Assembly: GCF_036373705.1 (NCBI RefSeq)
Contig: NC_089858.1
Coordinates: 29,718,249-29,782,248 of the forward strand
Length of the DNA: 64,000 nt
Source of the DNA: Amia ocellicauda
Taxonomy: Eukaryota > Chordata > Actinopteri > Amiiformes > Amiidae
Direction of reading: 5' to 3'
In this document: piece by piece, positions 38,761-48,146 of the stretch
Layout of the letters: each line of letters begins with the position of its first letter
Position numbering within the stretch: the first letter of the stretch is position 1
Position numbers and translations under genes: made by a program
The notes under the pieces: generated by a model
Seen by the model: the letters and a program-made list of their open reading frames with translations, nothing else
The model's database searches: none
What the model was told of the DNA's origin: nothing

Positions 38761-41690
38761 GGGGGCAAACCACCAATCTTCAGAATTTCCTATATCAAGG
38801 GCAGTTTTTTCCACAGTAAAGAAGGAAATTGAAGGGGAGCCCATGTAAACTATAGTTTTCTAACTTCTTAAAAATGTTGGATCTTTATTTTAAAATCAAT
38901 AATGGAAAGAATAGCAGTGGAGTCTGCAGGCAAAGGGTAAGACGCACATTGTGTCATGTCTTATGTTCAAAACAAGTATAACAAATCTCTACTGTCTTGA
39001 TCCACACAGCATGATACTTTGTATTAAGGTGCTGTGAAAATAAACTGATTTGATTGTGATTTCATACATGAATAAGGCAGCCGTGGGTCTGATGACCTTC
39101 AAGCATAGTAAAGAGCAGTTTTGCAAATCTCTACGTACTTGCTTAGCAGAGGGCGCATAAACTAAAACAAGAAGAAAGCGAGATATCATACAGTTTTTAC
39201 TTTAATGATGGTGTCAGAAGTACTGTATTATTAGTAGCTGTGTCACTATGTAAATTACTGGGTGCCTCAACTGACATCAAAGCACAGTGTTTACAGCAGA
39301 GCCATGCATTGCCCTTTTACAGCTTTAGGCATTGTTAGGAAATGGACCTGCACTGCAAAAGTATCTTTCATTTAAGACCACGTGACATATCTTGAAGATC
39401 ATAAAATGTAACTTTAAAGTGTCACTGTTCGATATATACATTGTAAGGCTTCAGGGAGAAACTTCAAGTTCTTTTATCTAATTTAATTAAAATTCAGAAA
39501 ACTGTACTCGTGCGTTTCTGTTAGAATGCTCATTAAAATACTCGCACCAAAGAGCAGGCCCTAATTAAAACCAACAGGCTTCACGTTAAGAGGGATTACC
39601 AGATTACGTAACCGCTGTTCTCAGCATTTACACTGTGGGTGAACTCTTTAATTACAAGTTGCCAGACAAGTTTTTTTTCCGTTTGCCTTTTGCAGGCCTG
39701 AAAATTAGACGAGGCAGAAAAAACAACAACAAAAGGCTTTGTCAGAAATAGAAAACAAGTGCCGAACAATTTCTGAATCATTTCCCACCGTTCCCAAATG
39801 GAGACTGACCGTGTCTTTGACCATGTCTTTGAGTCCATGTAGTCTCTCACAGATTTGATAGCTCTCGCAGCCAGATCACTGAAGTCTTGTTGTCCCCACC
39901 AATTGCGGAAAGATATCCGAGAACACATTCAAACTGTCATGATTTTAAAATAGCACTGTGTACGATCTCTGGGGAGATTTGCTATGAGCACATTTGGTTG
40001 TGTATTAAAGCATTATGATGTATGCCAGTAAAGCACAGTGAATACCCCCCACCTATGCTGGCGCTTCCCGGAAAATAAACAAGGGCTGTTATTTCAATCA
40101 CACAAGAAACGGATCAACGGACATTATAAAAGGCGAAAACAGCAGTAGCACCCTTGAAATGTTTTTTGAAGAAATGGGCATAGCGTCAGTAAACTGAACT
40201 CTTGGAGAATGACAGGGAAGATTTGGAATCACAGGTGCCTTCACTAAGTCGCCTCAAATCGTATTTTAATAATTGATCGTGCGTAGCTGTTTAATTATGT
40301 AAGCATTTTGAAAACTGAGCTGAAGCACCAATTGTACACACTTAACCTTGCTGATCTTGTAAAAGGCATGTTATCAAAAACTGCTAAGCAACAGCTTGCA
40401 ACATAACAAGGTCAGAAAAAGAAGCAATAAAGGGAACAGGTTATATTTAACTCTGCGGTGATCATGCTATAATGACTGGATCTGTGTAGTGCGTTGCCCT
40501 ATCTGGTCCATGCTGTTTGAGATGAAAACAGGAAGTAGAAGAAATCAATTCTAAACCTCATGCCCCTCAGTGTTTGCTGTTTGATAGCAGTGTCAGGCAA
40601 TGAAGGGTATTAGTGGACAGGGATGCACAGCTGATATCGGCTCTCTTGTTGCCACTGCTGACTGAGCTCACCGGGTCCGTCTCTGTGTCTGTGCAGGTCG
40701 ATGGGCTGAAGGAAGGAGACTACATCGTCGCCATCAACGACACGGACTGTAAGTGGATGGGAGTCAGCGAGGTGATGAAGCTGCTGAAGAATATGGACGA
40801 CGAGGGGATTGATATTAAGGTCGTCAGTATGATGGACAACAGCCCCTCAATGGTATGTGCCTGGAGTGTCTTCCCTTCCTCCTCTTCTCAGTATTTCTTT
40901 ACCCATTTAAAACATAAGGTCTGGCAGCTCACTGTAGTGTCTTTAAAACGTATCGTTCAATCAACCAATCAATCAATCAGTTTTTATTTAGTATAGCGCC
41001 ATTCACAGGGGAGTGCTTTACAGATAAATAAATAAATAATTAAGTACAATAAACTAAAATAAACTATTAGGCATGGAGGAGGGCAGATTATTATCGGAGA
41101 AAAATCTCAGGGGTTCTTGTTGTCTTCTCAACAAACGTCTGTGAGGTTTCAGCACAACTGGGCAAGGAACAGAGAGCTCTCAGTGATGTTCACTCTGACT
41201 TTTATTGCTATGTATTGCTATGCTCAAAACAGAACATCCATGTTTGAAATTAAATAATTTAAAGTCAAGGAACTGGTCATTTGAAGCCATAGGGTCTTCT
41301 TCACCAGGATTAGCCTGACTCCCAACCAAGATGCCTATAAATCCTGAACTGAGAGCTCGTCTCTGTAGTGGCAGAGCTGGATTTCTCGTAACAGCTTGAG
41401 TTTTGACTTTTCCTCCTGTTTGGCCTCCTCAGCCCAACAAGAGTGCGACTTACTGCGGTGGCCTGCCCAAAACCTACTCCATGATCTGCCTGGCGGTGGA
41501 TGCGGACAAGATCACAAAGGCCAGGAAAGTCAGCAAGAAGATGTCCTTCCTCAGCTGGGGCAACAAGAACAAGCAGAAGAGCGCCAGCACCCTCAGCCTG
41601 CACACCAGCGACTACTGCGACACCCTGCCCAGAAACCGCCAGTGCCCCACCTTCCCCAGCTCCTACGACGACGCCGCCCTGCACTACTAG
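8865..41690 (+). CDS. RHPN2: RHPN2, rhophilin-2, complete (15 coding exons)
   Basis: Rhophilin-2 is a cytosolic scaffold that binds RhoA and links it to actin organisation and endosomal compartments (family knowledge). Fifteen exons sum to 2049 nt, 682 residues plus TAG (human about 686). All splice junctions are in phase and no stop interrupts the frame. The domain order is the expected one: an HR1 Rho-binding coiled coil at about residues 25-100 ([30 protein letters not shown]), a BRO1 domain at about 105-460 ([62 protein letters not shown]), and a PDZ domain at about 513-590 with carboxylate-binding loop GVLGF near 521 and [12 protein letters not shown]. The C-terminal part keeps KTYSMICLA and KKMSFLSWG and ends in ALHY. 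It is divergent from GPATCH1 and convergent with FAAP24. RHPN2 is preferred over paralogue RHPN1 because of residue-level match and neighbours. Confidence 0.97.
8925..14547 (+). other. RHPN2 intron 1
   Basis: 5.6 kb, mostly AT-rich. It contains a CpG-rich patch at about 9390-9545, a TA run near 9936-9952, a GT run at 12625-12652 and no supported gene. The 156-codon frame at 12391-12861 crosses the GT repeat and looks fortuitous. Confidence 0.8.
12625..12652. repeat. (GT)n microsatellite, imperfect
   Basis: GT dinucleotide run with one GC interruption, read directly. Confidence 0.9.
14548..14663 (+). CDS. RHPN2: RHPN2 coding exon 2 (start of HR1)
   Basis: Acceptor TTTCCAG, donor GTACGT. Encodes [20 protein letters not shown] and onward to MRAGAENLL, nearly identical to human. 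Confidence 0.96.
19736..19834 (-). repeat. tRNA-derived SINE relic
   Basis: Read on the minus strand, the segment starts GCTGCCCGAGTAGCTCAACT, resembling a tRNA 5' end with an A box (TAGCTCAACTG). About 60 bases later comes GCTGGTTTAAATA, a decayed B box. Flanking RHPN2 intron sequence shows no gene. The family is not identified. Confidence 0.5.
21527..21602. repeat. Imperfect palindrome / foldback sequence
   Basis: The arms GTGTGTTTTCATGA and, on the opposite strand from the other end, GTGTGTTTACAGGA agree at 12 of 14 bases and flank an AT-rich centre with GAATTC. A further TGTAAACAC word occurs at about 21701. This is consistent with a decayed DNA-transposon end or MITE. Confidence 0.45.
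22284..22412 (+). CDS. RHPN2: RHPN2 coding exon 3 (HR1 second helix)
   Basis: Acceptor CGTTTCCAG, donor GTCAGT. Encodes [20 protein letters not shown] through [16 protein letters not shown], the second half of the HR1 coiled coil. Confidence 0.96.
22413..27443 (+). other. RHPN2 intron 3
   Basis: 5 kb with no recognised gene or complete mobile element. Short open frames here (for example 24056-24379) have no recognisable product. Confidence 0.75.
27444..27519 (+). CDS. RHPN2: RHPN2 coding exon 4 (start of BRO1)
   Basis: Acceptor follows a short GT run ending TACAG; donor GTATGT. Encodes [33 protein letters not shown] is a conserved BRO1 opening motif in rhophilins. Confidence 0.96.
28090..28167 (+). 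CDS. RHPN2: RHPN2 coding exon 5
   Basis: Acceptor GTGACAG, donor GTAAAA. Encodes [20 protein letters not shown] and LMDLRK, phase 0 at both ends. Confidence 0.96.
28768..28892 (+). CDS. RHPN2: RHPN2 coding exon 6
   Basis: Acceptor TGCGCAG, donor GTGAGT. Encodes [20 protein letters not shown] through [14 protein letters not shown], part of the BRO1 helical core. Confidence 0.96.
29413..29579 (+). CDS. RHPN2: RHPN2 coding exon 7
   Basis: Acceptor GTCCACAG, donor GTAGGA. Encodes [12 protein letters not shown], the highly conserved [20 protein letters not shown] and [14 protein letters not shown]. Confidence 0.97.
30560..30660 (+). repeat. tRNA-derived SINE relic
   Basis: TACCTAGTGGTTAGAT at about 30576-30591 resembles a tRNA A-box region. 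GCGGGTCAGACATTC about 40 bases later resembles a degraded B box. It is followed by a pyrimidine-rich stretch and a GT/TA tail. Confidence 0.5.
30672..30715. repeat. (GT)n/(AT)n compound microsatellite
   Basis: GT units, GTAT units and then a TA run, read directly. Confidence 0.93.
32021..32208 (+). CDS. RHPN2: RHPN2 coding exon 8
   Basis: Acceptor GTCTACAG, donor GTATAT. Encodes [20 protein letters not shown] through [12 protein letters not shown], matching human closely. Confidence 0.97.
32545..32601. repeat. (AAT)n microsatellite
   Basis: About 19 uninterrupted AAT units inside RHPN2 intron 8. Confidence 0.98.
32913..33069 (+). CDS. RHPN2: RHPN2 coding exon 9
   Basis: Acceptor GTACCAG, donor GTAAGT. 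Encodes [20 protein letters not shown] through [17 protein letters not shown]. Confidence 0.96.
33869..33988 (+). CDS. RHPN2: RHPN2 coding exon 10
   Basis: Acceptor TGCCCAG, donor GTAACA. Encodes [20 protein letters not shown] then [20 protein letters not shown]. Confidence 0.96.
34813..35007 (+). CDS. RHPN2: RHPN2 coding exon 11 (end of BRO1)
   Basis: Acceptor CTCCCAG, donor GTGAGT. Encodes [20 protein letters not shown] through [12 protein letters not shown], followed in human by the linker to the PDZ domain. Confidence 0.95.
35008..35517 (+). other. RHPN2 intron 11
   Basis: About 500 bp; its main content is the 7-bp tandem repeat at 35182-35258. Overlapping open frames of Ser/Pro/Leu-rich composition arise from that repeat. 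Confidence 0.8.
35182..35258. repeat. 7-bp minisatellite, two unit types
   Basis: Four tandem CCTCCTG units are followed directly by six CCTCTCG units and one CCTCTCC unit, all in the same 7-bp register. Confidence 0.95.
35518..35594 (+). CDS. RHPN2: RHPN2 coding exon 12 (linker)
   Basis: Acceptor CCCATTAG, donor GTATGT. Encodes [25 protein letters not shown], aligned with the human KTEQEVDIILP...DFFQKL linker. Confidence 0.95.
35938..36011. repeat. (TA)n microsatellite, left arm
   Basis: About 74 bp of AT dinucleotides ending at the left terminus of the Tc1 element. Confidence 0.97.
36012..37268 (-). mobile_element. Tc1/mariner element, DD34E, in RHPN2 intron 12
   Basis: The ends form inverted repeats of about 67 bp beginning CAGTG(G/A)GGGAAAAAAGTAT, with one mismatch in the 67. 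The element encodes a Tc1-type transposase on the minus strand and sits in a TA-dinucleotide tract, the Tc1 target. A TA precedes the left end; the right end is followed by TG and then the TA run, so one duplicated target base seems changed. On the transposase 5' side the terminal repeat runs almost directly into the helix-turn-helix coding sequence, whereas the other side has about 130 bp of spacer, suggesting an internal deletion at that end. Confidence 0.93.
36219..37175 (-). CDS. Tc1-like transposase, shortened at the N-terminus
   Basis: The 318-codon open frame has the DDE triad Asp131 ([11 protein letters not shown]), Asp222 ([11 protein letters not shown]) and Glu257 ([11 protein letters not shown]), with 34 residues between the last two, as in Tc1 enzymes. 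The DNA-binding part keeps [20 protein letters not shown] and a GRPR-like [10 protein letters not shown]. Family members are usually about 340 residues; the first helix before LHKAGMGYK is missing, because upstream sequence is terminal repeat. No internal stop is present. It would cut and paste the element by TA-directed transposition. Activity is doubtful because of the missing N-terminus. It is antisense to RHPN2. Confidence 0.9.
   Translation of the reverse strand: MGYKTIAKQLGEKVTTVGAIIHKWKKHKITVSLPRSGAPCKISPRGVSMIMRTVRNQPRTTREDLVNDLKAAGTIVTKKTIGNTLRREGLKSCSARKVPLLKKAHVQARLKFANEHLNDSEENWVKVLWSDETKIELFGINSTHRVWRRRNAAYDPKNTIPTVKHGGGNIMLWGYFSAKGTGQLHRIKGTMDGAMYRQILGENLLPSARALKMGHGWVFQHDNDPKHTAKATKEWLKKKHIKVLEWPSQSPDLNPIENLWRELKVRVAKRQPRNLNDLERICKEEWDKIPPEMCANLVADYKKCLTSVIANKGFASKY
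37270..37317. repeat. (TA)n microsatellite, right arm
   Basis: TA dinucleotides immediately after the right end of the Tc1 element, probably one tract with the left arm before insertion. Confidence 0.96.
38530..38676 (+). CDS. RHPN2: RHPN2 coding exon 13 (first half of PDZ)
   Basis: Acceptor GTCACAG, donor GTGAGT. Encodes [20 protein letters not shown] and the PDZ loop [16 protein letters not shown]. Confidence 0.96.
38677..40696 (+). other. RHPN2 intron 13
   Basis: 2 kb intron beginning with CA repeats (38722-38757). The rest shows no gene; about 39470-39930 has homeodomain-type AT words but nothing decisive. Confidence 0.75.
38722..38757. repeat. (CA)n microsatellite
   Basis: About 17 CA units, read directly. 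Confidence 0.97.
40697..40852 (+). CDS. RHPN2: RHPN2 coding exon 14 (second half of PDZ)
   Basis: Acceptor GTGCAG, donor GTATGT. Encodes [20 protein letters not shown] through [14 protein letters not shown]. Confidence 0.96.
40853..41432 (+). other. RHPN2 intron 14
   Basis: 580 bp containing the dispersed repeat at 40955-41040; nothing else recognised. Confidence 0.8.
40955..41040. repeat. Dispersed repeat, (CAAT)n plus TTTATTTAGTATAGCGCC
   Basis: CAATCAATCAAT-type units followed by TTTTTATTTAGTATAGCGCC and ATTCACAGGGGAG. A related copy occurs at 63480-63530. From memory, very similar TTTATTTATATAGCGCCTTT units are common in fish genomes and 3' UTRs. Class not assigned. Confidence 0.5.
41433..41690 (+). 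CDS. RHPN2: RHPN2 coding exon 15 with stop
   Basis: Acceptor CTCCTCAG. Encodes [40 protein letters not shown] and a C-terminus ending DDAALHY before TAG at 41688-41690. The last 35 or so residues diverge from human, as expected for the tail. Confidence 0.96.
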   Translation, partial: PNKSATYCGGLPKTYSMICLAVDADKITKARKVSKKMSFLSWGNKNKQKSASTLSLHTSDYCDTLPRNRQCPTFPSSYDDAALHY

Positions 41691-43296
41691 GGCCTCTGAC
41701 TCTCAGACTCCCCCACGCCAAGGCTGAAACCTGCAGACTTATGGATTGTACAGGAACTCTTCCATGAACTGTTATTACTGTTTTGCTGTTGTTTTTTTGC
41801 AGAAAATATGAATGTTTAAAAAGACTGCAAATATTTAGTGTTTATGCAACATCAGTACTCATTATATTCGGATGTTTGTATGATGTTTTGTCTATCGAAC
41901 TTTTGTTTAAGCCTATGCTGCTGGTTACTGTCTACAGTGCCGTATTGTAAAGGAGATGGGGAAGCTTGGGACGTGTATACAGGGGGACAGTGGTACAGTT
42001 CTGCTTTCAGGTGTACCTTTTAACTCCTGTTACACTGCATTTGTGGTACCTATATCAAATATCAGCCTATTTTTTAGGACTGGTTTGTTTGTCTTGTTAA
42101 ATGCTTTGTGTGGGTGAGTAAAACACACGCTGGATCATCCAACCACAGTGTCTGCGGATCATACGAGTCTCAGGATGGAAACGCTGAAACTGTGCCCGAC
42201 TGTTAGTATTAGAAACAGAAAACTGGAAAAAAATCGGCCAACCTGTGCTATATACTATTAAGCCACAAGATAAGGGTGGGTTAATGAGATTCTACTTTAA
42301 AATGCGCTGGGATAAATACAGAGCAGGGCCATGGAAAGATATCTGTGGTGTCTTTGTTGACCGCTAAAATGGAAATTCTTGAAAAAAGATTTTGAAAAGC
42401 GATAAGATAGATAATTCAAGGAATGGTGTCTGCAGTAGGATGAACACAATTGTTTTGATCAGGCTGTGTTTCTTGCAATGTATTTAGCTCCTTTAGAGTA
42501 AGAGTTAATCTACAGAAGGGAATGTAATTATACAAGGAGTTGATCTGAGAATTCGAAACGCTCCAGACCTGTCGTGCTGCTGGATTTGAAGGAAGTGTAA
42601 TATTTAGCTGTTTAATAGGGATGGTCACAGACGGCGCTGGTTTATTTGTCTTTGGATACATCGAATAATCTTAGTCGTTGTGTCTGCAACAAGGGGTAGT
42701 TTAAGTGCACACGTGACGTAGAAGTAAGAGTTTGTGATGTTCATGTTACCAATATTGCCTTTTCATGTGATCGGAACCATTTGCTAACACTTTGGAAAGT
42801 GTTAATGTATTTCACTGTCTACAAAGTAGATTATAATTTGCACCATTTGATACTCAAATAATTTATATATATTAAAAAATTACAAAAAAAACCCGTATAA
42901 TTTTAACTTGATTGATTTTATATACAGAGAAATGTGGTTAGGTGTCTGAATTGTGATTTGTATGTCCCAAGTGGTTCTCTGTGGTGTATAGTAAGTTGTT
43001 TTTGATGTTTTTAAAACTTTTTCTCTGTTGTATGTTGTAACAAATAAGCTGACAATACTTGTATGTTGAGTTGGAAACTGTCCAAATGTTTTTTGGAAAC
43101 AGATGCATTTATTTTTTTTGTTTTTTTGTTGATGTTTTGTGGAACATGCTTCACAGTATGAGGCCATGATAAAAGGTATTGTACTCTATTGTAACTAACT
43201 GTTGATTTATATTTTAGGTTTTGGCTCTTGATTATAAAACAGGCCATGTATTATTTCTACCATGGCTATGCATGATATAGTAAAAACATATATATA

Positions 43297-44517
43297 CACT
43301 CACCTAAAGGATTATTAGGAACACCATACTAATACTGTGTTTGACCCCCTTTCGCCTTCAGAACTGCCTTAATTCTACGTGGCATTGATTCAACAAGGTG
43401 CTGAAAGCATTCTTTAGAAATGTTGGCCCATATTGATAGGATAGCATCTTGCATTTGATGGAGATTTGTGGGATGCACATCCAGGGCATGAAGCTCCCGT
43501 TCCACCACATCCCAAAGATGCTCTATTGGGTTGAGATCTGGTGACTGTGGGGGCCAGTTTAGTACAGTGAACTCATTGTCATGTTCAAGAAACCAATTTG
43601 AAATGATTCGACCTTTGTGACATGGTGCATTATCCTGCTGGAAGTAGCCATCAGAGGATGGGTACATGGTGGTCACAAAGGGATGGACATGGTCAGAAAC
43701 AATGCTCAGGTAGGCCGTGGCATTTAAACGATGCCCAATTGGCACTAAGGGGCCTAAAGTGTGCCAAGAAAACATCCCCCACACCATTACACCACCACCA
43801 GCAGCCTGCACAGTGGTAACAAGGCATGATGGATCCATGTTCTCATTCTGTTTACGCCAAATTCTCACTCTACCATCTGAATATCTCAACAGAAATCGAG
43901 ACTCATCAGACCAGGCAACATTTTTCCAGTCTTCAACTGTCCAATTTTGGTGAGCTTGTGCAAATTGTAGCCTCTTTTTCCTATTTGTAGTGGAGATGAG
44001 TGGTACCCGGTGGGGTCTTCTGCTGTTGTAGCCCATCCGCCTCAAGGTTGTACGTGTTGTGGCTTCACAAATGCTTTGCTGCATACCTCGGTTGTAACGA
44101 GTGGTTATTTCAGTCAAAGTTGCTCTTCTATCAGCTTGAATCAGTCGGCCCATTCTCCTCTGACCTCTAGCATCAACAAGGCATTTTCGCCCACAGGACT
44201 GCCGCATACTGGATGTTCTTCCCTTTTCACACCATTCTTTGTAAACCCTAGAAATGGTTGTGCGTGAAAATCCCAGTAACTGAGCAGATTGTGAAATACT
44301 CAGACCGGCCCGTCTGGCACCAACAACCATGCCACGCTCAAAATTGCTTAAATCACCTTTCTTTCCTATTCAGACATTCAGTTTGGAGTTCAGGAGATTG
44401 TCTTGACCAGGACCACACCCCTAAATGCATTGAAGCAACTGCCATGTGATTGGTTGGTTAGATAATTGCATTAATGAGAAATTGAACAGGTGTTCCTAAT
44501 AATCCTTTAGGTGAGTG
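43297..44517 (-). mobile_element. Tc1/mariner element with DD36E transposase, near-intact
   Basis: A 1221-bp element with perfect 29-bp terminal inverted repeats beginning CACTCACCTAAAGGATTATT, flanked on both sides by TA, the expected target duplication. It encodes one transposase on the minus strand. It lies about 1.6 kb past the RHPN2 stop. Perfect terminal repeats and a long open frame suggest a fairly young insertion. The D-to-E spacing of 36 matches the described DD36E (Incomer-type) group of Tc1/mariner elements; assignment to that group is by spacing only. Confidence 0.94.
43329..44330 (-). CDS. Tc1/mariner DD36E transposase
   Basis: 333 codons without a stop. The catalytic triad is Asp142 (AWSDESRFLL), Asp233 (YFQQDNAPCHK) and Glu270 ([11 protein letters not shown]), with 36 residues between the last two. 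The N-terminal helix-turn-helix reads GLSISQSAQLLGFSRTTISR, followed by GRKCLVDARGQRR. Open coding continues upstream of the ATG for 13 codons (IGKKGDLSNFERG) to a stop. An ATG TCT GAA TAG just before that lies in another frame, suggesting that the original start was separated from the body by a small indel. Translation from the ATG at 44330 would lose part of the first helix. Function: TA-targeted cut-and-paste transposition. Confidence 0.92.
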   Translation of the reverse strand: MVVGARRAGLSISQSAQLLGFSRTTISRVYKEWCEKGRTSSMRQSCGRKCLVDARGQRRMGRLIQADRRATLTEITTRYNRGMQQSICEATTRTTLRRMGYNSRRPHRVPLISTTNRKKRLQFAQAHQNWTVEDWKNVAWSDESRFLLRYSDGRVRIWRKQNENMDPSCLVTTVQAAGGGVMVWGMFSWHTLGPLVPIGHRLNATAYLSIVSDHVHPFVTTMYPSSDGYFQQDNAPCHKGRIISNWFLEHDNEFTVLNWPPQSPDLNPIEHLWDVVERELHALDVHPTNLHQMQDAILSIWANISKECFQHLVESMPRRIKAVLKAKGGQTQY

Positions 44518-47500
44518 TATATATTCTCATTCCAGTATAAGTGTATCAGTTAATGAACTAGGTGTTTGAAGTACAAAGTGTTGTTACTTCAGCCTTCTCT
44601 TAACGGAAATGTTTGGCAGGAGTGCCAATGATGGGATCTCAGAGAAAATGATTAGTTTTCTGAAGTAATTAATTAAAAGCTAATTTTCTCATTTGATAAA
44701 TTAAGTATGAAGTATTATAATTGTATAGCTGATGTATGTAGATGCAAAATGTTGTTAATCATGCCTCTGATTGCAATTGCACAGATTAAAACAATAGTGG
44801 CTTTATTTATACAGGCTCCACTTCCCCAGGCCTTTGCAGAATTTTTCACTCGACTGCAGTTTTTCAGGTTCAGGTTATCGACAACATAGGACTGTACATA
44901 TTCTGCTGAGATACTGTGAAAACAAGCAAATGAGGGTTTTTTGTGGCCAAGAATTTCCCTCCATCTTTGATGAACCTGTAACTGCAAACATGACTCCCAA
45001 TAAATATGGAAAAAAACTGCTGGAATCTCATGCTGCATTTTATTCATCCTGTTGATGTGCCACAGGGCTGTATTTAAAACATGTCTCACTGTTGACTTAG
45101 CTCTTGTCACTTTTGCAAATACTGTTTTCATGCATTATTATGGCCTGTTTTCAGGTTTTGCCTCGTACTTGTAGTGCCGTGGGTTCAGTTAAAATTAACT
45201 TTGACAGGAAAGTAAGTTGTATTTGCTTTGAATACTGAAATATCTGGATCCCTCACTGACTGAAGGGAGTGAAAAACTGTGTTTAGTTTGTCATTATCGC
45301 ACTGTTTTGGGATGAGGAATATCAGAGTAAACTGCATTAGGATTGAAATGTCCAGTAGATGTGATGAGCCTTTTTTGGCAGGGTTTGTTTATAATGCATA
45401 ATTACATTGTATCGGTGTTGCTCCAGTTCCATGCAAGCCAGTGCAAAACTACAGAATGCACATTGGGAAGGAAGATAGAAGAAGAAGAAAAAAAGGCATG
45501 ATGGAATTAAATCTTCTCAATCCAAAACAGACAGCAGGTTAGTGCAGTTATCACAGGAAGCTGAGCATTAAGGCAAAGAATATGCTTTGGGCAAAATGCA
45601 ACCATATTAAAAGCAAACAACAGTGTCTTACTCAGAATCAAAAATCCAAAGCAGGACACAAGTTTTTAAAAAGATTTAATGGGGAAGCAAATTCTGAGAC
45701 TTTAAATTTGACATTCAGGCATTTCATTTCTTTTTTTGGAGGCGAGTGGCTGACCATTTATTTAGGAGACTTATAGCTGAACTATTGCCAATGTAAATAA
45801 TCTCTATGGCCATATGGGGTGGGCCGTTTCTCTCTGATATGGAAGTAGGCCCATTATAGTGTGTCCAGTGTATACGGAGTCACAGACCTGTTAGAGTGTG
45901 ACAGTTTCTCATGCTAGTACTGCACTTAGAAAAGCATGCTTTTCTTTTTCAGTTTTGTTTTATTACAAAAACAAATGTGTCATGTATAAATGGACCGCCC
46001 TGGATGAAGCATACACTTATGTTAGCTCTTTTAAACCAGAAAACATAATTATGAGAGAATTGACTCAGAGACATGTATTTCCATCATAGCAATTACAGAT
46101 CAGAGCAAATGGTTTGTAACCAGCCATGACATCTGGAGGTAGGGGGTGGCAGGTCTTCTTCCATAAGAGTACAGTGATCTTGAAAACCTCCAGTCATCAG
46201 ATTCTCCAGGTGTCCAGACAGGTGTCAAAATGACGGTTCTTGACAATTTGCAGCTGCTTGTAGCTCTGTGCTTTGGGGAGGGATAGAGCTTTTGGTCACA
46301 GCTGCTCCTCAACAAATGGCAACTCTAATGACTTTGGCCTGGCTCCTGAAAGCTTGCTGAACAAACCATTTGGATACATGCTCCCTGAACACAATGTGCT
46401 AATCAAGCTGTCCGCTGGACTCTTTTCATTGCTCCCTGGATCCACCCTGGCCGAAAAGGCATCACACCGACACCGATGGGAAGACCTTCCAGATCTGTCC
46501 GTACCACCGCTCCCATCTGAAATACAGGAAACTGAACATTCTGTCCTCTATGAGGTTAATAGCCTCAGAAATGTACTAATAATACATCTGGGCAGTGTGT
46601 CAGCTTTGGAATGGAGCTGCTATAATTCAAAGATCAAAATGCTCTGCTTTCCAGATCCACAACGGGATGACGTGCCTTAATGAGGAACAGGCAAACAGTG
46701 GAGCAAAGAGGACAAAGCTGTCATTAAACACAAGTCACACTACAAAAATGCCCTTTATACATAGAACTTTCCTTTTAACTGGAATTAAGTCAAATATGTC
46801 CTTCTGCTTTTTTGTTCTGCATTCATTCATTTGACTTTTGTATAATTTGTGAAATCAGAATATATCTTTTATCTGGCATTCCCCCCATGCCCACAAAATG
46901 TAATCCTATATGTAATTTAATTGATATAGAGAAAGAGGCAAAACAGAACTACTGTGGCGTTCAACCTATAAGAACTTCTATTTCATTCAAAAAATAAAAT
47001 AAATAACTAACACACGAAGGGGTGAGGATCTCAAACAGTACTAGGCGTCAGACAACGAGGTGAGGTAAAAAAATACATGTTTTTTAAATGAACGTTTCTT
47101 TTTGCTGTGCTACCAGACAACGGATCTCCAAGCAGTGGCATTCCTTCCTGTGAAGATCATATCTGACATTCAAAACCTGAAAAACTGCTGACTTGCTTAA
47201 TAGGGGCAAGGAGAAGATAAAGTCTGTTTGACAGCTCTGATTATATATTCTGTTTTCTCACTGCAATCTTATAGAATAAAACCCAGCACTATTAATTGTG
47301 TGAACCTTATCCAAAAAGGCAAGCTTCCAATTCTTGGCCCTGTCAGATCCTGAGTACGGAGTTACAACTGAGAAATACAAATCCCTTTCCTTTCAATGAA
47401 TCCTAATCTAAATAAGTAAACCTAAAAAAAGAAGCCAAAAGAAAAATAGAAGGAAACCGAAAAATAAACACCGAGAGAGATGTCCCATTAAAATGAAATG

Positions 47501-48146
47501 TCTTTTAAATGACTCACAGATTTAATTTCCACTTTCTAGGCTGCATTTCGTGGTCAGCTTATTAAAAAGGAGGCTTCAGAACCACTGCTGACGCAAGGCC
47601 TGCTCCAGTCTGTTACCCAGGGAAGCAGTTTGCAGTCTCTGGCAAGCAGCACCGTCTTTCAAGTCTGTCCAAACTCCCGCATTTGAAGAAAAAAAGAAAC
47701 CCTATCCCCCTTTCAGATGCAGCTCTAGCCTCTCACAAAACCTTTCCGAGTCCCTTTGCTCACAGCATACTTTTTTCCTAAATGGACTGCTAGATGTCTG
47801 ATACTGCATGGTTGTCAGTTGCTAAATAAGCTGAAATGAGCTGTTAAAATAAAGCCTTCATTGACCTTCATTTAAAAAATCCAAAATAGATTTTAATTTT
47901 CTAATTCCCCCAAAAGATACACAGATTCCAGAGAATCAATACCAGCATCAACAATGAATATATTTACAATGCTTCAATTCCCTATTCAAGTTCATACGTG
48001 TAAGTTGAATTTCCTTGTTTTTTGTTGTTTTCCATAAAAAAAAACCTTGGCTCTGGGGTTAGAGATACTCTGGAACCGCAAATCTATGGAAAAGGACTTT
48101 AGAAGCATTTGCAAGGACTTGAAATCAAACATCGCGGAGGTACCGG

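Larger units (their letters stand above)
41691..48146. other. RHPN2-FAAP24 intergenic region (convergent)
   Basis: The region must hold the RHPN2 and FAAP24 3' UTRs; no polyadenylation signal could be assigned confidently. It contains the DD36E element (43297-44517), an unexplained 135-codon frame (46273-46680) and an orphan exon-like segment (47540-47686). No recognised gene lies here. Confidence 0.7.

Noticed and set aside
41310..41767. Several long frames overlapping RHPN2 exon 15
   Set aside because: Shadows of the GC-rich RHPN2 terminal exon; only the plus-strand frame ending DDAALHY matches rhophilin-2.
44715..45131. 138-codon minus-strand open frame downstream of RHPN2
   Set aside because: AT-rich sequence, no recognisable motif, no splice context, and shorter frames overlap it on the other strand.
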